DNA of 42,507 bases from Myxococcus sp. CA023 (GTDB taxonomy: Bacteria; Myxococcota; Myxococcia; Myxococcales; Myxococcaceae): positions 1-42,507 of the forward strand of contig NZ_JAAEAH010000081.1 of assembly GCF_010998615.1 (NCBI RefSeq), given 5' to 3'. Each line of letters opens with the position of its first letter. Within the stretch, counting starts at the first letter, position 1. A program made the position numbers and the translations under genes. The notes under the pieces were generated by a model that was not told the origin of the DNA, did no database searches, and saw nothing but the letters and a program-made list of their open reading frames with translations. Below, piece by piece: positions 22,997-30,489 of this stretch.

Positions 22997-25123
22997 ATGA
23001 GTCGGGAAGTCTGGCCGGGCAAGCCCTGGCCTCGTGGCGCCACCTTCGATGGTTCAGGGGTCAACTTCGCCATCTACTCCCAGGTCGCGACCCGCGTGGA
23101 GGTCTGCCTGTTCGACCCCGCGGACCCTGCGCGCGAAATCGAACGGTTCGGCCTGCCGGAGTCCACGGACTTCGTGCACCACGGCTACGTGCCGGGCATG
23201 GAGCCAGGCACGCTCTACGGTCTGCGCGTTCATGGCCCGTACGAGCCCGCCAAGGGACACCGCTGCAATCCGCACAAGCTGCTGGTGGACCCCTACGCCA
23301 AGGCGCTCTACGGCGACGTGGACTGGCGCCAGCCGGTGTTCGGCTATCCGTTGGGGCACGAGCAGCAGGACCTGGCGCGAGACGAACGTGACAGCGCGGC
23401 GGGCGCACCCAAGTCCGTGGTGGTGAGCGACTACTTCGACTGGGGCAATGACCGGCGCCCGGACATCAGCTGGCGCAAGACGGTGCTGTATGAGGCCCAC
23501 GTGCGCGGCCTCACCATGCGCCATCCCGGCGTGCCCGAACACCTGCGTGGCACCTACGCGGGCCTGGCCTGCCCGCCCGTCATCGAGCATTTGCAGAAGC
23601 TGGGCGTCACGTCGGTGGAGTTGCTGCCGGTGCATGCCTTCGCGGACGACTCGTTCCTCGACGACAAGAGGCTGTCCAACTTCTGGGGCTACAACACGCT
23701 GGGCTACTTCGCGCCGGAGCAGTACTACGCCAGCCGCAAGACGCCCGGCGCCGCCGTCGCCGAGTTCAAGACGATGGTGAGGGACCTGCACGCCGCGGGC
23801 ATCGAGGTCATCCTCGACGTCGTCTACAACCACACCTGCGAGGGCAACCACCTGGGGCCCACGCTGTCGCTCAAGGGCATCGACAACGCGAGCTACTACT
23901 GGCTGATGCCGGACGGGCGGCACTACCTGGACTTCACCGGGTGCGGCAACAGCGTCAACGCGTCCAACCCGCAGGCTGCGCGGCTCATCATCGACAGCCT
24001 CCGCTACTGGGTGACGGAGATGCACGTGGACGGGTTCCGCTTCGACCTCGCCACGGTGCTCGGCCGCACGGGTGAAGGCGCGTTCGACCGCGACGCGGCG
24101 CTGTTCCAGATTCTCCATCAGGACCCGGTGCTCGGCCGCGTGAAGCTCATCGCCGAACCCTGGGACGTGGGCCTCGGCGGTTATCAGGTGGGCGGCTTCC
24201 CCCCGCCCTGGCGCGAGTGGAACGGCAAATACCGGGACGCGCTGCGCCGCTACTGGAAGGGCGATGAGAACCTCGCCAGTGAGATGGGCTACCGGATCAC
24301 GGGCAACGCGGACCTGTACGCGGAGGCGCGCCGGCGGCCCCAGGCGAGCATCAACTTCGTCACCGCGCATGACGGCTTCACGCTGCACGACCTGGTGACG
24401 TACAGCCACAAGCACAACGAGGCCAACGGCGAGCACAACCGCGACGGCGCGGACGACAACCAGTCGTGGAACTGCGGCGTGGAGGGTGAGACGGACAACG
24501 CGGATGTCATCGCACTGCGCGAGCGGCAGAAGCGCAACCTGCTGGCCTCGCTCTTCCTGTCCACCGGCATCCCGATGATTGCCGCGGGTGACGAGATGGG
24601 CCGCACGCAGGGTGGCAACAACAACGCGTACTGCCAGGACAACGAGCTGTCGTGGGTGGATTGGAACCTGGATGAGCGGCGGCGGAAGCTGCTGGAGTTC
24701 ACGCGCAAGCTCATCCACTTTCGCCACCGCCAGCCGGTGCTCCAGCGCCGCCGCTTCTTCAAGGGCCAGCACCTGTGGGACTCCGAGCACAAGGACCTGA
24801 CGTGGTTCCGGCCGGATGGCTCGGAGATGAAGGCGGAGGACTGGGAGAAGCCCTTCGTGCGCTCGCTTGCGTTCCTCCTGGGCGGCGACGCCATCCCCAC
24901 GCCGGACGAGCGCGGGCAGCGCATCATCGGGGACGCGCTGCTGATACTGCTCAACTCGCACCATGAGCCGGTGACGTACAAGCTGCCGCCCGCCGCGCAG
25001 GGCCAGCGATGGGAGTTGGAGCTCTGCACCACCGACGACAACCGGGGACCGGAGCCGGTGAAAGGTGAGACGTTCGAGCTCATCGGCCGCTCGCTCGCGG
25101 TGTTCCGGCAGGTCGCGGACTGA
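22997..25123 (+). CDS. glgX: Glycogen debranching enzyme GlgX
   Basis: The start is placed at ATG 22997 (MSREVWPGKPWPRGATFDGS), where the family's usual N-terminus begins, giving 708 residues, the normal length. Residues 1-130 are the N-terminal CBM48-like domain; the rest is a GH13 (beta/alpha)8 barrel and C-terminal beta domain. Catalytic residues read as nucleophile Asp350 in DGFRFDLATVLGR, acid/base Glu387 in LIAEPWDVG, and Asp459 in VTAHDGFTLHDL. The motif VILDVVYNHT near 271-280 is GH13 region I. GlgX removes short alpha-1,6 branches from phosphorylase-limit dextrin during glycogen breakdown in the cytoplasm. No other glycogen gene is adjacent. Confidence 0.97.
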   Translation: MSREVWPGKPWPRGATFDGSGVNFAIYSQVATRVEVCLFDPADPAREIERFGLPESTDFVHHGYVPGMEPGTLYGLRVHGPYEPAKGHRCNPHKLLVDPYAKALYGDVDWRQPVFGYPLGHEQQDLARDERDSAAGAPKSVVVSDYFDWGNDRRPDISWRKTVLYEAHVRGLTMRHPGVPEHLRGTYAGLACPPVIEHLQKLGVTSVELLPVHAFADDSFLDDKRLSNFWGYNTLGYFAPEQYYASRKTPGAAVAEFKTMVRDLHAAGIEVILDVVYNHTCEGNHLGPTLSLKGIDNASYYWLMPDGRHYLDFTGCGNSVNASNPQAARLIIDSLRYWVTEMHVDGFRFDLATVLGRTGEGAFDRDAALFQILHQDPVLGRVKLIAEPWDVGLGGYQVGGFPPPWREWNGKYRDALRRYWKGDENLASEMGYRITGNADLYAEARRRPQASINFVTAHDGFTLHDLVTYSHKHNEANGEHNRDGADDNQSWNCGVEGETDNADVIALRERQKRNLLASLFLSTGIPMIAAGDEMGRTQGGNNNAYCQDNELSWVDWNLDERRRKLLEFTRKLIHFRHRQPVLQRRRFFKGQHLWDSEHKDLTWFRPDGSEMKAEDWEKPFVRSLAFLLGGDAIPTPDERGQRIIGDALLILLNSHHEPVTYKLPPAAQGQRWELELCTTDDNRGPEPVKGETFELIGRSLAVFRQVAD

Positions 25124-25147
25124 GACAGATGCCGCATGCTAGGATTC

Positions 25148-25171
25148 CCCGCCGAGGCCCTCCTCGGCGGG
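25148..25171 (+). terminator. Hairpin after glgX
   Basis: Perfect 10-bp stem CCCGCCGAGG/CCTCGGCGGG with a 4-base loop, 25 bases after the glgX stop. No T-run follows. Its position argues that the next gene starts downstream at 25250 and not before the hairpin. Confidence 0.6.
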
Positions 25172-25249
25172 TGCGGCATGCCGGTGCCGGAGCGTGTGCA
25201 TGAGCGAAGCAGGTCCGCCGCCAGGGCGCTCGCACGAGCCGGAGGAACC

Positions 25250-25900
25250 GTGTCGCGGGATGCACAGGAAGAGGGCGTGAAGCAGGTGTACGGGGAGATT
25301 GCCTCGGCCTACGAGGCGCTCTTCCCCGTCCTGCACCGGTACGAGGAGCGAGTGGAGCGGTTCCTCGCGGCGGTGGTGGTGCCCGGCGCCCGCGTGCTCG
25401 ACGTGGGGTGCGGGCCGGGGCTTCACACCCGGGGACTGGACGCCTCCATCGCCGTGGTTGGCACCGACCTCTCCGAGGACATGCTCGCGCTGGCTCGGAC
25501 AGCGCGGCCGGGTGGCGCGTGGCATGTACACAGCTACCACCAGCCGATTCCTCCCGACTGGGGCCGCTTCACCGTCGCGCTCGCCATTGGCTGTCTGGAC
25601 TTCTGCGACGACCTGCCGCGCGTGCTGAAGCACCTCGCGGAGGCGCTGGAGCCGGGCGGCAAGCTGCTCTTCACCGTGCTGGAGCGGCGGCCGGGGTTGG
25701 ACGGGCACGAGGCGCCCGTGCAGCCGATTCAAACGGCGGGGCCGGCGGTGACGCTGCACCTGTACTCATTCGAGGAGACCGCTCGGGCCGTCACGGAAGC
25801 AGGGTTACTCCCACGCACGTACGCGCATGCGCCCGGCTGGGTGCAGCTCACGGAACAGCGGACCATGTGGTTCGGGTGGTGGGAGGTGGAGCGGCGCTGA
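25250..25900 (+). CDS. SAM-dependent class I methyltransferase
   Basis: The start is taken at GTG 25250, four bases after GGAGG; longer frames would run through the glgX terminator. The 216-residue protein opens VYGEIASAYEALFPVLHRYE, the usual N-terminal helix of small-molecule methyltransferases. It then has motif I VLDVGCGPGLHTRGLD (about 49-64), the acidic residue after strand 2 in VVGTDLSEDM, and LDFCDDLPRVLKHLAEALEP with GGKLLFTVLE. This is the Methyltransf_11/25 arrangement. The substrate is unknown; the family methylates quinones, lipids and small metabolites. It stands alone. Confidence 0.88.
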   Translation: MSRDAQEEGVKQVYGEIASAYEALFPVLHRYEERVERFLAAVVVPGARVLDVGCGPGLHTRGLDASIAVVGTDLSEDMLALARTARPGGAWHVHSYHQPIPPDWGRFTVALAIGCLDFCDDLPRVLKHLAEALEPGGKLLFTVLERRPGLDGHEAPVQPIQTAGPAVTLHLYSFEETARAVTEAGLLPRTYAHAPGWVQLTEQRTMWFGWWEVERR

Positions 25901-26005
25901 GCGCGTGGCTCCAGGACCGCACTTCCGGTGCCTGAGGGCCACAGCCCGGCCATTCCAAGGTGTGCACGAGGCTTGCACTGGACTCCTCCCAGGAGACATC
26001 GACAC

Positions 26006-26539
26006 GTGATTCGGCTGCGTTGGACCTGCATCGGGGCGTCTCTGCTGGCAATGGCCGTGGGTTGTGCGGAGGCCCCCCTCCGCGGAGACACAACGCCGCC
26101 GAGCGTGTCGATTGCGCTCGTGGAGGGCGGATGCGACCCGGAAACGAACTTCCGGTGCCTGTGCATGGGGAACGTCGGAGACGCGGCGCCCCACCTTCAA
26201 GAGATCGGCGTGGACCTGGACGCCCTGCAAAGGAACGGTTGGCCGTGCGTACCGGGGGACTTCGACCAGGACGGAGCGCAGGACTATGCCTTTCCGGGCG
26301 AAGGCTACTCGTGCGACCGGCCCGTCCCGGTGCGGGTGCTCTTCACGCGAGGCGGGCACCTGCGGGAAGTCCAGACGCTGCCGCGGAAGTTGAGCTGCCT
26401 TCAGCGCTATGCCTCCAATGACGCGTCCCTGCCTCCGGGACAAGGACTGGTCGACTGGGGTGAAGGGAATGCCACCTGGCTCTACCGGTTCGACGGCAAG
26501 GGCTGGCTCGCCACCTCCCATCTCTCCGAGGCGCACTGA
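26006..26539 (+). CDS. Lipoprotein with FG-GAP-like calcium motif
   Basis: The start is placed at GTG 26006, with AGGAGA about 10 bases upstream, giving a 177-residue protein that opens with the signal VIRLRWTCIGASLLAMAVGC (lipobox AVGC). The mature part has paired Cys (GGCDP, FRCLCMG, WPCVPG, YSCDRP, LSCLQRY) and the loop GDFDQDGAQDYAFPGEG. This Asp-rich D-x-D-x-D-G-x-x-D pattern is like FG-GAP/VCBS calcium sites. The C-terminal WLYRFDGKGWLATSHLSEAH is a strand pair. It is probably a surface-anchored small calcium-binding protein; a family name cannot be given. Confidence 0.7.
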   Translation: MIRLRWTCIGASLLAMAVGCAEAPLRGDTTPPSVSIALVEGGCDPETNFRCLCMGNVGDAAPHLQEIGVDLDALQRNGWPCVPGDFDQDGAQDYAFPGEGYSCDRPVPVRVLFTRGGHLREVQTLPRKLSCLQRYASNDASLPPGQGLVDWGEGNATWLYRFDGKGWLATSHLSEAH

Positions 26540-26553
26540 TTCGGTACAACCGG

Positions 26554-26592
26554 GGCACACCGCGCCAGGTCCCAGGCCCGTCTCGGTGTGCC
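26554..26592 (+). terminator. Inverted repeat after the FG-GAP-like lipoprotein gene
   Basis: Perfect 9-bp arms GGCACACCG/CGGTGTGCC separated by 21 bases, 14 bases past the stop. No T-run; a long-loop terminator at best. Confidence 0.35.
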
Positions 26593-26645
26593 GCTCGAAT
26601 CCCTCCACTCCGACGCAGCATCGCCGCTGCCGAGGCCTCTTGACG

Positions 26646-27431
26646 ATGACGTTGCTTCCCCTTCGTTGGTTTTGTGCCGGTGCTCTTCTCATCCCCCTGA
26701 GCACCGCCTGCACCCGCTCCACGCCGGCCGCGACGGTGGAGCGGAACATCCCTGTGGAGGCGCAGTCCCAGGGTCCGGTCGAATACGTGCTGGCGGATGA
26801 CGTGAGCGTGCGGAAGCTCGCGCCTGGCGTGTGGATGCACGTCACAGTGGTGACGTTGGAGCCATACGGCCGAGTCTCCACCAATGGGCTCATCATCGAG
26901 GACGGTGGAACGTCCTTGCTGGTCGACACGGGCTGGGATGCACGGCAGGGCGCGCTGCTGCTCGACTGGGCCCGGGACACGCTTCGGCGTCCGGTCCGCA
27001 CGGCGGTGGTGACGCACTTCCATGAGGATCGCCTCGGCGGTGTCCCGGCGCTCGTCCCGCATGGCATCCCCGTCCATGGCTTGGAGGAGACGGCACGGAT
27101 TGCGGCTGGCATGGGCCGGCCGGGCCCCACGGAGACCTTCGCAGAGACAAGCACGGTGGGCTCGCTGGAGCTCTTCTTTCCGGGCGCGGGCCACGCGAAG
27201 GACAACATCATCGTGTGGCACCGGGACAGCGGCGTGCTGTTCGGCGGCTGCTTCGTGAAGGACGGCGCCTCGACGAACCTGGGCAACGTGGAGGACGCGG
27301 ACGTGGCGGCCTGGCCCACGAGCCTGTCGCGGATGCGGCAGCGGTTTCCGGAGGCGCGCGTGGTGGTCCCGGGGCACGGACAGCCTGGTGGGCCGGAGTT
27401 GCTGGGTCACACGGAAGCGCTGCTCCGCTGA
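26646..27431 (+). CDS. Subclass B1 metallo-beta-lactamase, lipoprotein type
   Basis: The start is ATG 26646 (MTLLPLRWFCAGALLIPLST), giving 261 residues with a signal ending STAC (Cys22), so the enzyme is probably lipid-anchored. All B1 zinc ligands are present in order: H124-F-H126-E-D128 in THFHEDRLGG, His183 in GAGHAKDN, Cys202 in GGCFVKDG with the substrate-contacting Lys205 three residues later, and His244 in PGHGQPGG. The stretch TNLGNVEDADVAAWPTSL is a B1 hallmark. Length and spacing match active enzymes that hydrolyse penicillins, cephalosporins and carbapenems in the periplasm. No mobile-element genes flank it, so it looks like a resident chromosomal gene. Activity itself is not shown by sequence. 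Confidence 0.9.
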   Translation: MTLLPLRWFCAGALLIPLSTACTRSTPAATVERNIPVEAQSQGPVEYVLADDVSVRKLAPGVWMHVTVVTLEPYGRVSTNGLIIEDGGTSLLVDTGWDARQGALLLDWARDTLRRPVRTAVVTHFHEDRLGGVPALVPHGIPVHGLEETARIAAGMGRPGPTETFAETSTVGSLELFFPGAGHAKDNIIVWHRDSGVLFGGCFVKDGASTNLGNVEDADVAAWPTSLSRMRQRFPEARVVVPGHGQPGGPELLGHTEALLR

Positions 27432-27458
27432 GCGGCCTCGCGGAGCAACCGGGCAGGC

Positions 27459-27486
27459 GCGGGCGAGGTGACTGTGCCTCGCCCGC
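27459..27486 (+). terminator. Hairpin after the metallo-beta-lactamase gene
   Basis: Perfect 10-bp stem GCGGGCGAGG/CCTCGCCCGC with an 8-base loop, 27 bases past the stop codon. No T-run. Confidence 0.6.
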
Positions 27487-27671
27487 ACGGGCAGGAGCGT
27501 TGGCCAACACACCGTGGTGGGTCGTTCCACGCTCGCTCGCCTGCCGTTGAAGGTCTGTCCCCGGACATTCCCACACGGCTCCAGGGTTCACGGGCATGGG
27601 CGCGGGCCCTTGCCGTTCCTACCGTCCCGCGGAGAAGCACGGGCCAATGGGCGCAGGGGACGGAGGGAGAC

Positions 27672-28640
27672 ATGAGGCTTGTGGCTGCGGTGTCGCTCGC
27701 GATGGTGGCGAGCGCGTGTACCTCGGTGCGAATGGAGCAGCGGGACGGTTGCTGGGTGAAGCAGACCCGGGCCTTTCCCTCGACGCTCAAGGAGGAAGTG
27801 GGGCCCTGCGCTCGGCCAGTGCCCGTCTGGTCCGAGGACCGGCTCACGCGGCTGGTGCAGGAGTGCGTGATGCACACGGACTACCGCTGGCAGAGCAGCG
27901 CTTTGGTGGCGTGGAACCGGAGCGAACCCCTGCCGGAACGGGAGTCCGAGGAGAAGGCCCTCGCGGCCTGCATGTCCCGGGCGGAGAACCTCCTGAACAC
28001 GGAGAAGGGCGAGCTGGAGCAGCGGCTGAGCGAGGTGGCGCAAGAGCGAGACACGCTGAAGGCGAGCATCGAGAAGGAGCGCAACCAGCATCAAGCCACC
28101 CTCACGGAGCAGCTCACGCGTCACGATGCCAGCATGGAGCGGGCGCGCAACCAGATGCATGAGAGCAACAACCTGCTCGCGGAGGCGCTGGGCGAAGCAG
28201 CGAAGAAGCCCGCGCCCTCCGCGGTGGCGACGGCCACCTCCACGTCCAGCAGCGAGGGCATGGCGAACACGCAGACCGACTCCACGCAGCGCAGCGACGC
28301 GGCGCTCCGGGGTGACGTGTCGTCCTCGGCACGACGGAGCTCGTCATCACAGGGAACTCAGACCGCGCCACCGCCGAAGGTGATGAAGCCCATCATCGAC
28401 ACAGACACGCCGCCCATGTGCGAGCTGTCTTCGGCGACGATGGCGAAGGCGAATCAGTCGCGGTCGTCCTCGGGGAAGAAGCGGCCCGGCGTCCGGAACG
28501 CGGCCGAGTGCTCGCCGATGAAGCCTGAACCGTCCTTCCAGCCCACCGAGCCGGAGGAGGCCATCCTGGCAACGCCCGCACAGCAGACGGCGAAGGCGCC
28601 CATCCCGCTGGTGCCCCAGGACGCTGACGCCGTGAAGTAA
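27672..28640 (+). CDS. Coiled-coil lipoprotein, 322 aa
   Basis: The start is ATG 27672, seven bases after a GGAGGGAG site. The signal MRLVAAVSLAMVASAC ends in a lipobox (Cys16). After a Cys-containing N-terminal region (to about residue 90), residues about 95-180 form a heptad-like coiled coil: AENLLNTEKGELEQRLSEVA, QERDTLKASIEKERNQH. The C-terminal 140 residues are Ser/Thr/Pro/Ala-rich and disordered, with two Cys (PPMCELSS, AAECSPM). It may span periplasmic distance or tether complexes. No enzyme domain is present. The region before it (27487-27671) holds no other gene. Confidence 0.75.
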   Translation: MRLVAAVSLAMVASACTSVRMEQRDGCWVKQTRAFPSTLKEEVGPCARPVPVWSEDRLTRLVQECVMHTDYRWQSSALVAWNRSEPLPERESEEKALAACMSRAENLLNTEKGELEQRLSEVAQERDTLKASIEKERNQHQATLTEQLTRHDASMERARNQMHESNNLLAEALGEAAKKPAPSAVATATSTSSSEGMANTQTDSTQRSDAALRGDVSSSARRSSSSQGTQTAPPPKVMKPIIDTDTPPMCELSSATMAKANQSRSSSGKKRPGVRNAAECSPMKPEPSFQPTEPEEAILATPAQQTAKAPIPLVPQDADAVK

Positions 28641-28660
28641 CTCCGAGGCACGCAGCCGCG

Positions 28661-28688
28661 GGCCGCCCTTCACACGAAGTGGGCGGCC
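28661..28688 (+). terminator. Hairpin after the coiled-coil lipoprotein gene
   Basis: Perfect 8-bp stem GGCCGCCC/GGGCGGCC with a 12-base loop, 20 bases past the stop codon; no T-run. Confidence 0.5.
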
Positions 28689-29309
28689 TCCAGCGTGCTC
28701 GCCATCAACGTTGTCAGACTCCACGCCGCGTCCCGTCGCTCGACCTCGGCGGAATCCAGAGGTGTCACGGGGCTGTCCCCGGGCTCCCAACTCCGGGCAG
28801 GGGCGCGCTGCGCCCAGGTGCCGGCGAGGGTGTTCCCGTGTCCATCGCTCGCAGTGGTTTCCTCATATCGGACCGCCCGGCCGGGCCCCCGTCGGGTCCA
28901 ACAGGCAGCAGGCGCCAGATGCGCCTGGCTCCGAACTAGCTCACTGGTAGAGCACAGGTCCAAATCCTGCGGAGAAGGTTCGATTCCTTCGTTCAATCCA
29001 GAGGGTTCCGCCGCGAGCTGACGTGAGCGCGGGTCCACTGCTTCCCACTCCTCCCACCTCGATGCCCGGCGTTCCGCCAGGGCGACAGGGCCCCTTCCGA
29101 GCCGTCAGCGGAAGCCCCTGTCGCCGTCCGCGGAGGTGCCCGGCGCGCAGGCGCGAGCAGCCAGGAAGCGGCCAGGACAGGCAGTCCGCGCTCCACGTCC
29201 GTGAACGGTGGGGCCCTCACTTTTCAGCAGTACCCGGGACACGCGCGACAACGCGCACTGAAACGTCCCGGTTCTTCAAGCTCCCCCGGAGGGGGAAAGG
29301 AGGTGCGCG
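28689..29309. other. Long gap without a firm gene
   Basis: About 620 bases between two genes. It contains a tRNA-like cloverleaf (28930-29000) and, on the minus strand from about 28890 to 28670, a frame with coding-like composition (RAVRYEETTASDGHGNT, then DSPVTPLDSAEVERRDAAWS) that lacks a credible start. The latter may be a gene remnant. The last 100 bases form the leader of the SPFH gene, with a small CTCCCC/GGGG hairpin and a strong AGGAGG. Nothing else was recognised. Confidence 0.4.
28930..29000 (+). tRNA. tRNA-like cloverleaf, degenerate or non-canonical
   Basis: Four arms can be drawn in the right order and spacing: acceptor half GAAC/GTTC (28933-28936 with 28991-28994), TA at positions 8-9, D arm GCTC-ACTGGTA-GAGC, anticodon arm CAGG-TCCAAAT-CCTG, and T arm GAAGG-TTCGATT-CCTTC (28974-28990), followed by AAT and an encoded CCA at 28998-29000. 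The D and T arms match tRNA consensus very well. The acceptor has only four pairs, and the anticodon arm is two bases short, with C instead of U before the anticodon, so no amino acid can be assigned. Comparison with the usual CTCCAAA loop suggests a tRNA-Trp-like origin with a 2-base loss. It could be a pseudo-tRNA or an attachment-site relic. Confidence 0.45.
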
Positions 29310-30434
29310 ATGAGCATCATGCGTGTGGATGTCGGGCAGAATGAGCGGGCGTTCGTGCTGGTGGACGAGAAGCCGGAGCGCTACCTCGTTCCCGGCCGGT
29401 ACTGGCTGCTCCACCCCTTCCGAAAGGTGCGGCTGGTGCGCGTGAGCACCGAGCAGCCGCTCGTCCAGCTCGACCCGGCGTTCCTGGCCCTCGTGCCGGA
29501 GACGGACCTGCAGGTCGTGGAGCTGAGCGCCGACGAGCGCGCCATCCTCTTCCACAAGGGCCGCCCCGTGCGGTGGCTCGGCCGGGGCCTGCACCAGGTG
29601 TGGACGGTGGAGCGTCTTCCCAGCCGTCAACTGACGCCCGGCGCGCCCACCGTGCGCGTGGAGCGCGTGGACACCTCGGGTGTCACCACGGCGCCGCTGC
29701 GTGACGACGTGCGTGCCCTGGTCCCCGCCAGCGACTACACAGAGGCCACCGCCACCGAGGGCACCGTCGTGCTCCGCTATGTGGATGGCGTGCTGGACGC
29801 CGAACTTCCTCCGGGCCGCCACGCCGCGTGGACCGTCGCCCGCAAGGTGCAGCTGGCCGTCATCGACCTGCGAGAGCGCCTGCTCCACGTCACCGGCCAG
29901 GAGGTGATGACGAAAGACCGCGTCACGCTGCGCCTCAACCTGTCAGCGGCCTTACGCGTCTCGGACGCGCGCCGGCTCGCCGTCGTGTCCCGCGCTCCGG
30001 ATGACGTCCTCTACCTGGCCATGCAGCTGGCCGCGCGCGAGGCCGTGTCGGAGCGGACGCTGGATGAGCTGCTCGCCTCGCGAGAAGCCGTGGCCGAAAG
30101 CCTCTTCACCCAGGTGAAGGACCGCGCCCACACGGTGGGCCTGGACCTGCTGCGCTTCGGCATCAAGGACGTCGTTCTCCCGGGTGAGATGAAGGAGCTG
30201 CTCAACCGCGTCATCCAGGCGCAGAAGGAAGCGGAGGCCAACGTCATCCTGCGGCGCGAGGAGACGGCCGCCACCCGCTCCATGGCGCAGACGGCCAAGG
30301 TGCTGGCGGAGAACCCGCTGCTGGTGCGCCTCAAGGAACTGGAAGCCTACAAGGACCTCGCGTCCAAGGTGGGGCAGGTGCACCTCGTCCTCGGCGAGGG
30401 CGCGGTGCCCACCCTGCAGCTCAAGAGTCACTGA
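29310..30434 (+). CDS. SPFH/band-7 (slipin-type) protein without membrane segment
   Basis: ATG 29310 follows AGGAGG. The 374-residue protein has a duplicated N-terminal strand motif (ERAFVLVDEKPERYLVPGRY near 12-31 and ERAILFHKGRPVRWLGRGLH near 75-95). It then has the SPFH core from about 150 to 290 with VIDLRERLLHVTGQEVMTKD and VTLRLNLSAALRV, the usual DELLASREAV, and GLDLLRFGIKDVVLPGEMKE. The C-terminus is a helix QAQKEAEANVILRREETAAT ending in ENPLLVRLKELEAYKDL, as in slipins. Slipins normally have an N-terminal hydrophobic hairpin; none is seen, so this member is probably cytosolic or peripheral. Slipins scaffold membrane microdomains; the partner is unknown. Confidence 0.9.
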   Translation: MSIMRVDVGQNERAFVLVDEKPERYLVPGRYWLLHPFRKVRLVRVSTEQPLVQLDPAFLALVPETDLQVVELSADERAILFHKGRPVRWLGRGLHQVWTVERLPSRQLTPGAPTVRVERVDTSGVTTAPLRDDVRALVPASDYTEATATEGTVVLRYVDGVLDAELPPGRHAAWTVARKVQLAVIDLRERLLHVTGQEVMTKDRVTLRLNLSAALRVSDARRLAVVSRAPDDVLYLAMQLAAREAVSERTLDELLASREAVAESLFTQVKDRAHTVGLDLLRFGIKDVVLPGEMKELLNRVIQAQKEAEANVILRREETAATRSMAQTAKVLAENPLLVRLKELEAYKDLASKVGQVHLVLGEGAVPTLQLKSH

Positions 30435-30489
30435 CTCGCGAATCAATCTCGGGTTAGCCTCGCGGACCCACACCCGCGAGGAGCCCGAG

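Noticed and set aside
23054..24964. Long open frame antisense to glgX (636 codons)
   Set aside because: GC-rich third positions of the sense gene suppress stops on the complementary strand; product is His/Arg/Val-rich without domains, and glgX is unambiguous.
28670..29038. Minus-strand frame of 122 codons covering the tRNA-like element
   Set aside because: Its first half is only the antisense of the tRNA-like sequence; the second half may be a gene remnant but has no start codon or ribosome site, so it is not called as a gene.
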